Of a stretch of 64,000 bases of DNA, positions 52,439 to 60,749 are shown piece after piece (the stretch's first letter is position 1; each line of letters begins with the position of its first letter). Below the pieces are notes generated by a model. The model did no database searches and was not told the origin of the DNA. It worked only from the letters and a program-made list of their open reading frames with translations. The stretch comes from RH-AL1 sp965198715. GTDB lineage: Bacteria > Pseudomonadota > Alphaproteobacteria > Rhizobiales > Beijerinckiaceae. The DNA lies in contig CBDAPV010000001.1 of the NCBI GenBank assembly GCA_965198715.1, positions 1,116,001-1,180,000 on the forward strand, read 5' to 3'. Position numbers and translations under genes: made by a program.

Positions 52439-54172
52439 GTGAAGAGCGGGAAGGCGATCCTCGTCGTCAGCGCGTCGCTTAAGCGGTGCGCACATATAGC
52501 CGCGCTCGTCGCCCAGGCGGGGCACGAGATCGCGGAATTGCACGATCTCGACTTGGCGCCGGAATGGGTGGCGGCGCAGTGTCCGCCGCTCGTGGTCATG
52601 GAGATCGGCGACGAGGCTGTCGCCCGGCATGTCTGCCGCCGCATCAGGGAGGCCTGCAACCATACCTTCATCCTGCGCGTCGCCGAGCGCATCAGCGACG
52701 AGGCGACGATCGATCCGGAAGCCGACGATCTCGTCGATGCCTTTCTGGCCGACCCGATCGATCCGCGCGAGATGGTGGCTCTGGTGCGCTCGCTGCTGCG
52801 GCTCCAGAGGGCCGAGGCGGAGCTCTCGGCCAGCGAAGAGCGGCTCCAGCTGGCGCAGGAATCGGCGGGGCTCGCCATTCTGGATTGGACGATTCCGACC
52901 AACAGCTTCGTCCATTCAGAAAACTTTGCCGAGTTGATCGACCTGCCGCCGCGCGCTGCCGGCGATCCGCTCGATGCCATGACCATCCTCGGACGCATCC
53001 ATCCCGCCGATGTCGAAGCGCTCGTCCGCGACTTTTCGGCCGACAGTCGCGAGTCGGGCTCGTTCCACAAGGAGTTTCGCGTGCGTCGGCGCGATGGCGG
53101 CGTGCGCTGGATCGCCTCGCGCGGCCGCTTCTTCACCGACGCCGGCGGCAAGCCGCAGCGAATGCTGTCGCTCTCCTTCGACAACACCTCGCGCAAGACG
53201 GCGGAGCGCGCCAATGCCGAACTCGCCGCCATCGTCGCCTCCTCCGTCGACGCCATCGTCAGCGTCGACACGGCCGGCAATGTCACGAGCTGGAACGCCG
53301 GCGCCGAGCGTCTCTTCGAGATCGCGCCGGCGCAAATGATCGGCCGCCCGCTCGCCGCCGCGCTGTCGGGTACCACCGCCGAGGAGCGCGAGGCCTACGG
53401 CCGACAGTTGCTCGGCGGCGAGCCGAGCGAGATCGAGACGCGGCAAGTGCGCCGGGACGGCACGCCGATCGACATCTGGGTCACGAGTGCGCCGATCAGG
53501 GGCGACGAAGGCGCGGTGATCGGGGCCTCGCTGGTGATCCGCGACGTTTCACTGCACCGCAAGCGCGAGGATCACGTCCGCTTTCTGATGCGCGAGCTGA
53601 CGCACCGCTCGAAGAACCTGCTGGCAGTGATCCAGGCCATGGCGCGTCAGTCCTTGGCCAAGGACCTGCCGCCGGAAGAATTCGTGCGGCGGTTCACCGA
53701 CCGGCTCCAGGGCCTCGCCGGCTCCCACGATCTTCTCTCGGCCGTCGAGTACAAGGGCGCTTCACTGCTGGCCCTGATCCGCTCGCAGCTCAGCCATTAC
53801 GAGGAGCTGTTCGGCACCCGCATCCGGCTCGCGGGCGACGACCTGATGCTGCGCCCCGAAGCGGCGCAGAACATCGGCGTCGCCCTGCACGAACTCTCGA
53901 CGAACGCCGCGAAATACGGCGCGCTCAGCAACGATGATGGCGTGGTGACGATCGCGTGGGCTACGTCCGGCGACGATCCGCACAATCTCGCACTGAGCTG
54001 GCAGGAGAGCGGCGGACCGCTCGTGAAAGCGCCGACGCGCCGCGGCTTCGGCAGAGTCGTCATGGACCGGATCACCGGCCAGGCGCTCGACGGCAAGTCG
54101 GAGATTAATTTCGAGCCGGAAGGCGTGATCTGGTCGCTGGTCGTGCCGACCAGGTCCGCGGTGGTGGATTAG
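52439..54172 (+). CDS. HWE-family sensor histidine kinase with PAS domains
   Basis: The 577-residue soluble kinase has a receiver-like N-terminal domain (residues 1-115) lacking the usual phospho-Asp, then two PAS domains (near 125-250 and 260-380) and a HWE/HisKA_2 kinase domain (His in MRELTHRSKNLLAVIQAM near 390, HATPase box with LHELSTNAAKYGAL). HWE kinases often act in light or general stress signalling. The GTG start at 52439 has GGGGGCAG upstream. No response regulator is adjacent. Confidence 0.88.
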   Translation: MKSGKAILVVSASLKRCAHIAALVAQAGHEIAELHDLDLAPEWVAAQCPPLVVMEIGDEAVARHVCRRIREACNHTFILRVAERISDEATIDPEADDLVDAFLADPIDPREMVALVRSLLRLQRAEAELSASEERLQLAQESAGLAILDWTIPTNSFVHSENFAELIDLPPRAAGDPLDAMTILGRIHPADVEALVRDFSADSRESGSFHKEFRVRRRDGGVRWIASRGRFFTDAGGKPQRMLSLSFDNTSRKTAERANAELAAIVASSVDAIVSVDTAGNVTSWNAGAERLFEIAPAQMIGRPLAAALSGTTAEEREAYGRQLLGGEPSEIETRQVRRDGTPIDIWVTSAPIRGDEGAVIGASLVIRDVSLHRKREDHVRFLMRELTHRSKNLLAVIQAMARQSLAKDLPPEEFVRRFTDRLQGLAGSHDLLSAVEYKGASLLALIRSQLSHYEELFGTRIRLAGDDLMLRPEAAQNIGVALHELSTNAAKYGALSNDDGVVTIAWATSGDDPHNLALSWQESGGPLVKAPTRRGFGRVVMDRITGQALDGKSEINFEPEGVIWSLVVPTRSAVVD

Positions 54173-54248
54173 CGTCGTTGCGCTTCACGGCCGGCTGGTC
54201 CCGGGTCCACCTGCGGCGCACCGGAACGACACTGATCGTGCTCGCCGA

Positions 54249-55547
54249 CTACAGGTCCAGGATGAGCCGCGCCGGATCCTCGAGCGCCTCCTTGACCCGC
54301 ACGAGGAAGGTCACGGCTTCCTTGCCATCGACGATGCGATGATCGTAGCTGAGCGCCAGGTACATCATCGGCCGGATCTCGACCTTGCCGGCGACGGCCA
54401 TAGGCCGCTCCTGGATCTTGTGCATGCCGAGGATGCCGGACTGCGGCGCGTTGAGGATGGGCGTCGACATCAGCGAGCCGTAGATGCCGCCGTTGGTGAT
54501 CGTGAACGTGCCGCCCTGCATGTCCTCGATCTTGAGCTTTCCGTCTCGCGCGGCCTTGCCGAAGCCGGAGATCGCCTTCTCGATGCCGGCCAAGCCCAGC
54601 CGGTCGCAGTCGCGCACCACCGGCACGACGAGGCCCTTGTCGGTGCCGACCGCAATGCCAAGGTGGTAATAGTTCTTGTAGATGAGGTCGGTGCCATCGA
54701 TCTCGGCGTTGACGGCCGGCACGTCCCTGAGCGCCTGCACGCAGGCCTTCACGAAGAAGCTCATGAAGCCGAGCTTGGCCCCGTGCTTCTTCTCGAACAC
54801 GTCCTTGTACTTCGCGCGCAACGCCATGACCTCGCTCATGTCGACCTCGTTGAAGGTCGTGAGCATGGCGGCGGTGGACTGCGCGTCCTTGAGGCGGCGC
54901 GCGATGGTCTGCCGGAGCTTGGTCATCTTGACCCGCTCCTCGCGATCGGCGTCGGACGGAGCGGACGGCGCGCGCACTGGGGCGGGCTTCTCGGGCGCAC
55001 GGGTCTCCGGCGCACGTGCCTCGCTTTGCGCCGGCGTGAAGGCCAGCACGTCGCCCTTGGTCACCTGGCCCCGGCGGCCGGTACCTTCGACATCCTCGAC
55101 CTTGATGCCGCGGTCGGCGGCCTGCTTGGCGGCGGCGGGCGCCGGCGGCATCGGCTTCGGTCCCTTCGGATCGGCAGCACCGTTGCCGTCCGCCGCAGCG
55201 GCGGCGCGCGACGCGGCAGGCGCGGCCTTCGACGTTTCCGCCGGGCTCGTCCCCGTCGCCTCGACCTTAGCTGGCTTCGCCTCGGATGCACCGTTGGCAG
55301 CAGCGGCACCGCCCTCCGTGATCTGCCCGAGCAGCCCGCCCGGCTCGACGGTCTCGCCGTCCTTGGCGGTGATCTCGGCCAGCACGCCGGCGGCCGGCGC
55401 GTTGACCTCGAGGGTCACCTTGTCGGTCTCGAGCTCGAGGATCGGCTCGTCGGCCTTGACCGCGTCGCCGGCCTTCTTGAACCAGCGCCCGATCGTCGCC
55501 TCGCTGACGCTCTCGCCGAGGGTCGGCACGCGGATTTCAGTGCTCAT
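54249..55547 (-). CDS. sucB: Dihydrolipoamide succinyltransferase (E2 of 2-oxoglutarate dehydrogenase)
   Basis: SucB carries the succinyl group between E1 and CoA in the citric acid cycle. The 432-residue protein has an N-terminal lipoyl domain (ELETDKVTLEVNAP, lipoyl-Lys near 43), a long Ala/Pro/Lys linker, an E3-binding domain (near residues 141-175, AADRGIKVEDVEGTGRRGQV) and a catalytic domain ending with SYDHRIVDGKEAVTFL, containing the catalytic His and Asp. It starts 39 bases after sucA. The downstream neighbour is not lpd, contrary to the common order. Confidence 0.95.
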   Translation of the reverse strand: MSTEIRVPTLGESVSEATIGRWFKKAGDAVKADEPILELETDKVTLEVNAPAAGVLAEITAKDGETVEPGGLLGQITEGGAAAANGASEAKPAKVEATGTSPAETSKAAPAASRAAAAADGNGAADPKGPKPMPPAPAAAKQAADRGIKVEDVEGTGRRGQVTKGDVLAFTPAQSEARAPETRAPEKPAPVRAPSAPSDADREERVKMTKLRQTIARRLKDAQSTAAMLTTFNEVDMSEVMALRAKYKDVFEKKHGAKLGFMSFFVKACVQALRDVPAVNAEIDGTDLIYKNYYHLGIAVGTDKGLVVPVVRDCDRLGLAGIEKAISGFGKAARDGKLKIEDMQGGTFTITNGGIYGSLMSTPILNAPQSGILGMHKIQERPMAVAGKVEIRPMMYLALSYDHRIVDGKEAVTFLVRVKEALEDPARLILDL

Positions 55548-55586
55548 TCGTTCTCGCCGCTAGGAGCGGCCTCCCGTCTTGAAAGA

Positions 55587-58500
55587 TCAACCGAAGGCTT
55601 CGTCGGTGAAGGCCTTCATCTGCGCCAAGTGCTTCGACATCAGGCCCGTCGCCGTGGCGGCGGCCGCCGGACGGCCGATGTAGCGCGGGCGCGTCTGCCC
55701 GTAGTTCACCTGCGTCAGCACCCATTCGAGGTAGGGATCGATGAAGGCCCAGGCGCCCATGTTCTTGGGCTCTTCCTGCACCCAGGCGATTTGGGCACTG
55801 CCGAAGCGCGACAGCTCGTTGACCAGCGCCTTCAGCGGCATCGGGTAGAGCTGCTCGATGCGCAGCAGGTAGACATCGTCGATTTCGCGCTTCTCGCGCT
55901 CCTCGAAGAGATCGTAATAGACCTTGCCCGAGCACAGCAGCACGCGACGGATCTTGTCGTCGGCGACGAGTTGCACCTTGTGCTCGCCCGGCTTCTCGGC
56001 ACCGTCGCGCAGGAGACGGTGGAAGCTCGTGCCCTCCTTCATGTCGTCGAGGGTCGAGACGGCGCGCTTGTGGCGCAGCAGGCTCTTCGGCGTCATCAGG
56101 ATCAGCGGCTTGCGCACATCGCGCTTCAGCTGCCGGCGCAGGATGTGAAAGTAGTTCGCCGGGGTGGTGCAATTGGCGACCTGCATGTTGTCCTCGGCGC
56201 AGAGCTGCAGGTAACGCTCGAGGCGAGCCGACGAATGCTCCGGCCCCTGGCCCTCGTAACCGTGCGGCAGCAGGCAGACGAGGCCAGAGAGGCGCAGCCA
56301 CTTGCGCTCGGCGCAGGAGATGAACTGGTCGAACACGACCTGCGCGCCGTTGGCGAAATCGCCGAACTGCGCCTCCCACAGGACCAGCGCGTCGGGTTCG
56401 GCGACGGAATAGCCGTACTCGAAGCCGAGCACCGCCTCCTCCGAGAGCATCGAGTTGATGACCTCGAAGCGCGCCTGCTCGTCGCGGATGTGGTTGAGCG
56501 GAATGTAGCGGGCCTCGTTCTCCTGGTCGATCAGCACGGAATGGCGCTGCGAAAAGGTTCCGCGCTCGGAATCCTGGCCGGACAGGCGGATGCGATAGCC
56601 CTCGTCGACGAGGCTGGCGAAGGCGAGCGACTCGCCCATCGCCCAGTCGATGTTCTCGCCCGTGTCGACCGCCTTGCGGCGATTGTCGAGCAGCCGCTGG
56701 ATGGTCTTGTGGAGGTGGAAGGTCTTCGGCACCTCGGTGAGGCGATGCCCGAGTTCGACGAGGCGGGAGCGCTCCACACCGGTCTTGCCACGCAGGGCAT
56801 CGTCGGCGCCGGTAGCGGCGCGCAGCCCGGCCCAGCGGCCGTCGAGCCAATCCGCCTTGTTGGGCTTGTAATGCTGGCCGGCCTCGAACTCGGTCTCGAG
56901 CTTGGCGCGCCACGCGGCCTTGTCCTCCGCGACGCGCTCCACGCTGATCACGCCTTCCGCGACGAGCTTCTCGGCGTAGAGATCCAGCACCGAGCGGTGC
57001 TTGCGGATCTTCTTGTACATCAGCGGCTGGGTGAAGGAGGGCTCGTCGCCCTCGTTGTGGCCGAAGCGTCGGTAGCAGAACATGTCGATGACGACCGGCT
57101 TGTGGAATTTCTGCCGGAACTCGACCGCGATCTTGGCGGCGTGGACCACCGCCTCCGGATCGTCGCCGTTGACGTGGAGGATCGGCGCCTCGATCATCTT
57201 GGCGACGTCCGAGGGGTAGGGCGACGAGCGCGAGTAGCGCGGGTAGGTCGTGAAGCCGATCTGGTTGTTGATGATGAAGTGGATCGAGCCGCCGGTGTTA
57301 TGGCCCTTCAACCCGGACAGGCCGAAGCACTCGGCGATCACGCCCTGGCCGGCGAAGGCGGCGTCGCCGTGCAGCAGCAGCGGCAGCACCTTGGCGCGCT
57401 CGACCAGATCGTCCTTCTGGTCCTGCTTGGCGCGCACCTTTCCCAGCACCACGGGATCGACGATCTCGAGGTGCGACGGGTTTGCGGCGAGCGAGAGATG
57501 GACATGGTTCTCGTCGAACGTGCGGTCGGACGAGAAGCCGAGGTGGTACTTGACGTCGCCCGAGCCTTCGGTCTCCGCCGGCGAGTAGGAACCGCCCCTG
57601 AACTCGTGGAAGACCGCGCGATGCGGCTTGTTCATGACCTGGGTCAGCACGTTGAGGCGGCCGCGATGCGCCATGCCCAGCTCGATGTCCTCGACACCGA
57701 GCGCGCCGCCGCGCTTGATGATCTGCTCGAGCGCCGGCACCATGCTCTCGCCGCCGTCGAGCCCGAAACGCTTGGTCCCGGTGTACTTGACGTCGAGGAA
57801 CTTCTCGAAGCCCTCGGCTTCCACCAGCTTGTTCAGGATGGCGCGCTTGCCCTCGGGCGTGAAAGTGATGGCCTTGTCCGGCCCTTCCACGCGAGACTGC
57901 ATCCAGCCCTTCTCGAGCGGGTCGGACATGTGGATGAATTCGTAGCCGATCGTGTCGCAATAGGTGCGGCGCAGCAGCGGCATGATCTCGCGGATCGTGC
58001 CCCATTTCAGGCCGAGCACACCGTCGAGGAAGACGCGGCGGTCCCAATCCGCCTCGGTGAAGCCGTAGGACGAGGGGTGCAGTTCCTCCTGGTCCTTGGG
58101 GGGAGCCAAGCCCAGGGGGTCGAGCTTGGCGTGGAGATGACCGCGGGTGCGATAGGCGCGGATCATCATCAACGCGCGCACGGAGTCGCGTGTGGCCTGC
58201 GCGGCGACCTCGGGCGAGGCGAGATCCGCGCCTGCCGCAGGTTTCGTGCCCTTGGCAGCCTCGGCGACGATCTTGGCCGAGATCGCCTTCTCCACCGCCG
58301 GCCAGTTGCCGTCCAGCGCCGAGACGAGATCGCCGTTGGCGACGAGCGGCCAAGACGCCTTCTTCCAGGCCGGGCCGCTGGCGCTCCGCTCGACGGCGGC
58401 GGGGTCGTCGTTCAGCTCGGCGAAGAAATCCTGCCAATCCTGGTCGACGGAGCCGGGGTTCTCCCGGTAGCGCTCGTGGAGTTGTTCGATGTAGGCGGCG

Positions 58501-58613
58501 TTGGCGCCATCGAGGAACGCTGTGGCGGCAAAGCGGGCGTTGCCGGACGATCGCGGCGCCAAGCCGCCGGAGCTGCCGCCGTTCGCGGTGTCGGCGCCAT
58601 CCTGTCGTGCCAT
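55587..58613 (-). CDS. sucA: 2-oxoglutarate dehydrogenase E1 component
   Basis: SucA is the thiamine-diphosphate-dependent decarboxylase of the 2-oxoglutarate dehydrogenase complex. The 1008-residue protein has FLDGANAAYIEQLHERYREN at the N-terminus (E2-binding region), the ThDP site GDAAFAGQGVI with later NNQIGFTT, and the C-terminal transketolase-like part with GLVCLLPHGYEGQGPEHSSAR. ATG 58613 is chosen because GGAGG lies ten bases upstream; the frame extends farther to 58676 but without a good start. A YqaE-like gene lies between sucD and sucA. Confidence 0.96.
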   Translation of the reverse strand: MARQDGADTANGGSSGGLAPRSSGNARFAATAFLDGANAAYIEQLHERYRENPGSVDQDWQDFFAELNDDPAAVERSASGPAWKKASWPLVANGDLVSALDGNWPAVEKAISAKIVAEAAKGTKPAAGADLASPEVAAQATRDSVRALMMIRAYRTRGHLHAKLDPLGLAPPKDQEELHPSSYGFTEADWDRRVFLDGVLGLKWGTIREIMPLLRRTYCDTIGYEFIHMSDPLEKGWMQSRVEGPDKAITFTPEGKRAILNKLVEAEGFEKFLDVKYTGTKRFGLDGGESMVPALEQIIKRGGALGVEDIELGMAHRGRLNVLTQVMNKPHRAVFHEFRGGSYSPAETEGSGDVKYHLGFSSDRTFDENHVHLSLAANPSHLEIVDPVVLGKVRAKQDQKDDLVERAKVLPLLLHGDAAFAGQGVIAECFGLSGLKGHNTGGSIHFIINNQIGFTTYPRYSRSSPYPSDVAKMIEAPILHVNGDDPEAVVHAAKIAVEFRQKFHKPVVIDMFCYRRFGHNEGDEPSFTQPLMYKKIRKHRSVLDLYAEKLVAEGVISVERVAEDKAAWRAKLETEFEAGQHYKPNKADWLDGRWAGLRAATGADDALRGKTGVERSRLVELGHRLTEVPKTFHLHKTIQRLLDNRRKAVDTGENIDWAMGESLAFASLVDEGYRIRLSGQDSERGTFSQRHSVLIDQENEARYIPLNHIRDEQARFEVINSMLSEEAVLGFEYGYSVAEPDALVLWEAQFGDFANGAQVVFDQFISCAERKWLRLSGLVCLLPHGYEGQGPEHSSARLERYLQLCAEDNMQVANCTTPANYFHILRRQLKRDVRKPLILMTPKSLLRHKRAVSTLDDMKEGTSFHRLLRDGAEKPGEHKVQLVADDKIRRVLLCSGKVYYDLFEEREKREIDDVYLLRIEQLYPMPLKALVNELSRFGSAQIAWVQEEPKNMGAWAFIDPYLEWVLTQVNYGQTRPRYIGRPAAAATATGLMSKHLAQMKAFTDEAFG

Positions 58614-58701
58614 CTGAGTTCTACCTCCGGCCCCGCGCCGATCTCCATCCGGCGGGGCATCGCTTGTGCCGTGCAATGACGGCGGAATGGGGTCGCGACG
58701 C

Positions 58702-58866
58702 CTAGTACCGCGGCTCGCGGCTGGTGACGTAGAGCGCCCAGATCGTCGCCGGGATCCAGCCGATGATCGTCAGATGCAGGATGATGAGCAGGATGCCTTG
58801 GCCGATGTGTCCGCGCAGGAACATCGCGAGCCACGGCGCCAGGAAGCAGATGACAATGTTGAGCAC
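58702..58866 (-). CDS. YqaE/Pmp3-family small membrane protein
   Basis: The 54-residue protein starts GTG at 58866, five bases after GGGAGAG. Its sequence has two hydrophobic helices: IVICFLAPWLAMFLRG and LLIIILHLTIIGWIPATIWA-like (written LTIIGWIPATIWALYV), with the family signature PP-like loop replaced by APW, and GWIPATIWALYV. YqaE/Pmp3 proteins modulate membrane potential and salt tolerance. It sits between sucD and sucA on the same strand, 31 bases after sucD, which is an unusual place. It is too short for most gene finders. Confidence 0.75.
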   Translation of the reverse strand: MLNIVICFLAPWLAMFLRGHIGQGILLIILHLTIIGWIPATIWALYVTSREPRY

Positions 58867-58897
58867 GCGTTCTCTCCCAATCGTGTCGTAGCCGGCC

Positions 58898-59782
58898 TCA
58901 GCCCTTCAGCACGTCGACCAGCGTCTTGCCCAGACGTGCCGGCGACGGCGACACGCGGATACCTGCCGCCTCCATGGCCGCCATCTTGGACTCGGCGCCG
59001 CCCTTGCCGCCGGCGATGATCGCGCCGGCATGCCCCATGCGACGGCCAGGAGGCGCGGTGCGACCGGCGATGAAGCCGACTGTCGGCTTCTTGCGGCCGC
59101 GCCTGGCCTCGTCGGCGAGGAACTGCGCCGCATCCTCCTCGGCCGAACCACCGATCTCGCCGATCATGATGATCGACGTGGTCGCCGCATCCGCGAGGAA
59201 GAGTTCGAGCACGTCGATGAACTCCGTGCCCTTGACCGGATCACCACCAATGCCGACGGCGGTGGTCTGGCCGAGGCCTTCGCGCGTCGTCTGTAAGACG
59301 GCCTCATACGTAAGCGTGCCGGACCGCGAAACGACCCCCACCGAGCCTTCCTTGAAGATGTTGCCCGGCATGATGCCGATCTTGCACGCCCCCGACGTCA
59401 TCACGCCGGGGCAGTTCGGCCCGATCAGCCGCGACTTCGAGCCCGACAAAGCGCGCTTCACCTTGATCATGTCGGCCACCGGGATACCTTCGGTAATGCA
59501 CACGATCAGCGGAACTTCGGCGTCGATCGCCTCGCAGATGGCATCGGCGGCGCCCGGCGGCGGCACGTAGATCACCGAGGCGTCGGCCTGCGTCTCGTGC
59601 ACCGCCTCGGCGACCGTGTCGAACACCGGCAGGCCCAGATGGAAACCACCGCCTTTGCCCGGCGACACGCCGCCGACCATTGCCGTGCCGTAGGCGATCG
59701 CCTGCTCGGAGTGGAAGGTGCCGTTCTTGCCGGTGAAACCCTGGCAGATGACCTTGGTGTTCTTGTCGATGAGGATGGACAC
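58898..59782 (-). CDS. sucD: Succinyl-CoA synthetase alpha subunit
   Basis: SucD with SucC interconverts succinyl-CoA and succinate with substrate-level phosphorylation. The 294-residue protein starts SILIDKNTKVICQGFTGKNG after GTG 59782, has the CoA-binding GGVSPGKGG and the phospho-His loop RRMGHAGAIIAGGKG. The frame extends upstream to TTG 59875, but family similarity begins at GTG 59782. No sucC is adjacent: upstream of sucD there is only a promoter and then a divergent gene. SucC must be elsewhere, or another beta subunit is used. Confidence 0.94.
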   Translation of the reverse strand: MSILIDKNTKVICQGFTGKNGTFHSEQAIAYGTAMVGGVSPGKGGGFHLGLPVFDTVAEAVHETQADASVIYVPPPGAADAICEAIDAEVPLIVCITEGIPVADMIKVKRALSGSKSRLIGPNCPGVMTSGACKIGIMPGNIFKEGSVGVVSRSGTLTYEAVLQTTREGLGQTTAVGIGGDPVKGTEFIDVLELFLADAATTSIIMIGEIGGSAEEDAAQFLADEARRGRKKPTVGFIAGRTAPPGRRMGHAGAIIAGGKGGAESKMAAMEAAGIRVSPSPARLGKTLVDVLKG

Positions 59783-59847
59783 GTCGCTGTTCCGGACCAC
59801 TGCGCGCGATGCGAGGTCCGCGCCAAGCGGCGCCCGCATCGGCGGCC

Positions 59848-59875
59848 GGTATAGAGAGAATTTCGGCTGCACCAA
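59848..59875 (-). promoter_or_regulatory. Putative sigma-70-type promoter of sucD-sucA-sucB
   Basis: On the minus strand TTGGTG and TATACC are separated by 16 bases, about 66 bases before the sucD GTG. This supports the short sucD start and suggests that the operon begins at sucD rather than at sucC. Confidence 0.4.
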
Positions 59876-60091
59876 AGAAAACTATGGTTGCGGTTGACCG
59901 CATGAACCATGCGCAAGGCGCGGGCCTCGACTGCGGCCGGCGCGTTCGCACCCGTTGCCGCCTCGCCACCGGTGCTTAGCTTTGGTCCTACCGTGCGGAC
60001 CAAGACGGCCGCGATGGGAGACAAGTCATGACCACGCCAGCGCGCCGCGGAATACGGCTACGTCCATGCCGAGGAACTGCGCTTCCTGGCC

Positions 60092-60418
60092 GTGCGCGAG
60101 GGCCTGCAAGCGGTGGCGCGCTGGGCCGCCGAGACGCTGGGCGAAAGCCCCGAGGCCGGCGCCGCCTACGCCGCCGCGCTGGTCGGGCGCCTGGTCGGGG
60201 GCGCCGACGCGGCCGAGCTTCTCGGCGTGGTCAGGCGCGACATGGAGGCCGCGCGCCGCCCGAACCTCATCGACGAGGTCGGCCCGCGCTTCTCGCAGGC
60301 GGTCGTCTCCGCTTCGGATCGGCTCCACGGCACGCTGCCGCCGCGCCGCGAGGCGGCGATCCATCGCGTGATGCAGGCCGCGCCGCATCCGCACGGCTTC
60401 TGGGGTTGGACGGTGTAA
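60092..60418 (+). CDS. DUF1476-family protein (ATPase zeta-subunit-like), probable frameshift near its 5' end
   Basis: The translation HAEELRF followed by WAAETLG and AYAAALV follows the pattern of DUF1476 proteins, the alphaproteobacterial F1-ATPase inhibitor zeta family (HDEELRF, LWAAEKLG, AYAKEVV). The open frame starts only at GTG 60092, but a strong start (GGGAG, then ATG 60028) lies in the frame one base earlier. Removing one C near GCGCGCC at about 60042 would join MTTPAAAEYGYVHAEELRF to this frame and give a 129-residue protein. So this is either a frameshifted gene or a sequence error. The similarity to zeta is by eye. Divergent from sucD. Confidence 0.6.
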   Translation: MREGLQAVARWAAETLGESPEAGAAYAAALVGRLVGGADAAELLGVVRRDMEAARRPNLIDEVGPRFSQAVVSASDRLHGTLPPRREAAIHRVMQAAPHPHGFWGWTV

Positions 60419-60749
60419 GTGACCGTGCGAACACTTGGGAGGCACCCAAGAAAAATGCGAACGGGTCGATTAGCGACTTAAGGAGAGCCATGCGCGATGC
60501 TCGCGCCCCTCCGCGGAGACCGGAAAAGCTGGACTGCCGACAGCCGGCGAACCTTCCACGCCTCCAAGGCGTTTTCTACCGATTGGGTATGCTGCCGTGA
60601 GATCGCCGCGCCGCATCGCGACGCAAAATGCGGATGTCCGATCGCAAGGGGGTGTGTCCCCCAGCGTGTCGCCGTACGGCGACATGCTGCACTGGACCGC
60701 CGCTGCAAGTGGGCTTACCCATCTTAGACAAGAGGATCAGAGCCGACCC
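60419..60749. other. Intergenic region upstream of glcD with two consecutive palindromes
   Basis: A 36-codon frame at 60490-60600 (starting MRDARAPPRR) has an AGGAGAG ribosome-binding site but no recognisable family; it could be a leader peptide or chance. A GGGGG-TGTGT-CCCCC hairpin lies at 60648-60662, and at 60667-60684 a perfect 18-base palindrome TGTCGCCGTACGGCGACA. Both lie 65-100 bases before the glcD ATG and could form a regulator site or an RNA structure. No T tract follows, so they do not make a standard terminator. Confidence 0.5.

Noticed and set aside
54339..58679. Long plus-strand open frame antisense to sucB and sucA
   Set aside because: The opposite strand encodes unmistakable SucB and SucA; the antisense frame is low-complexity.
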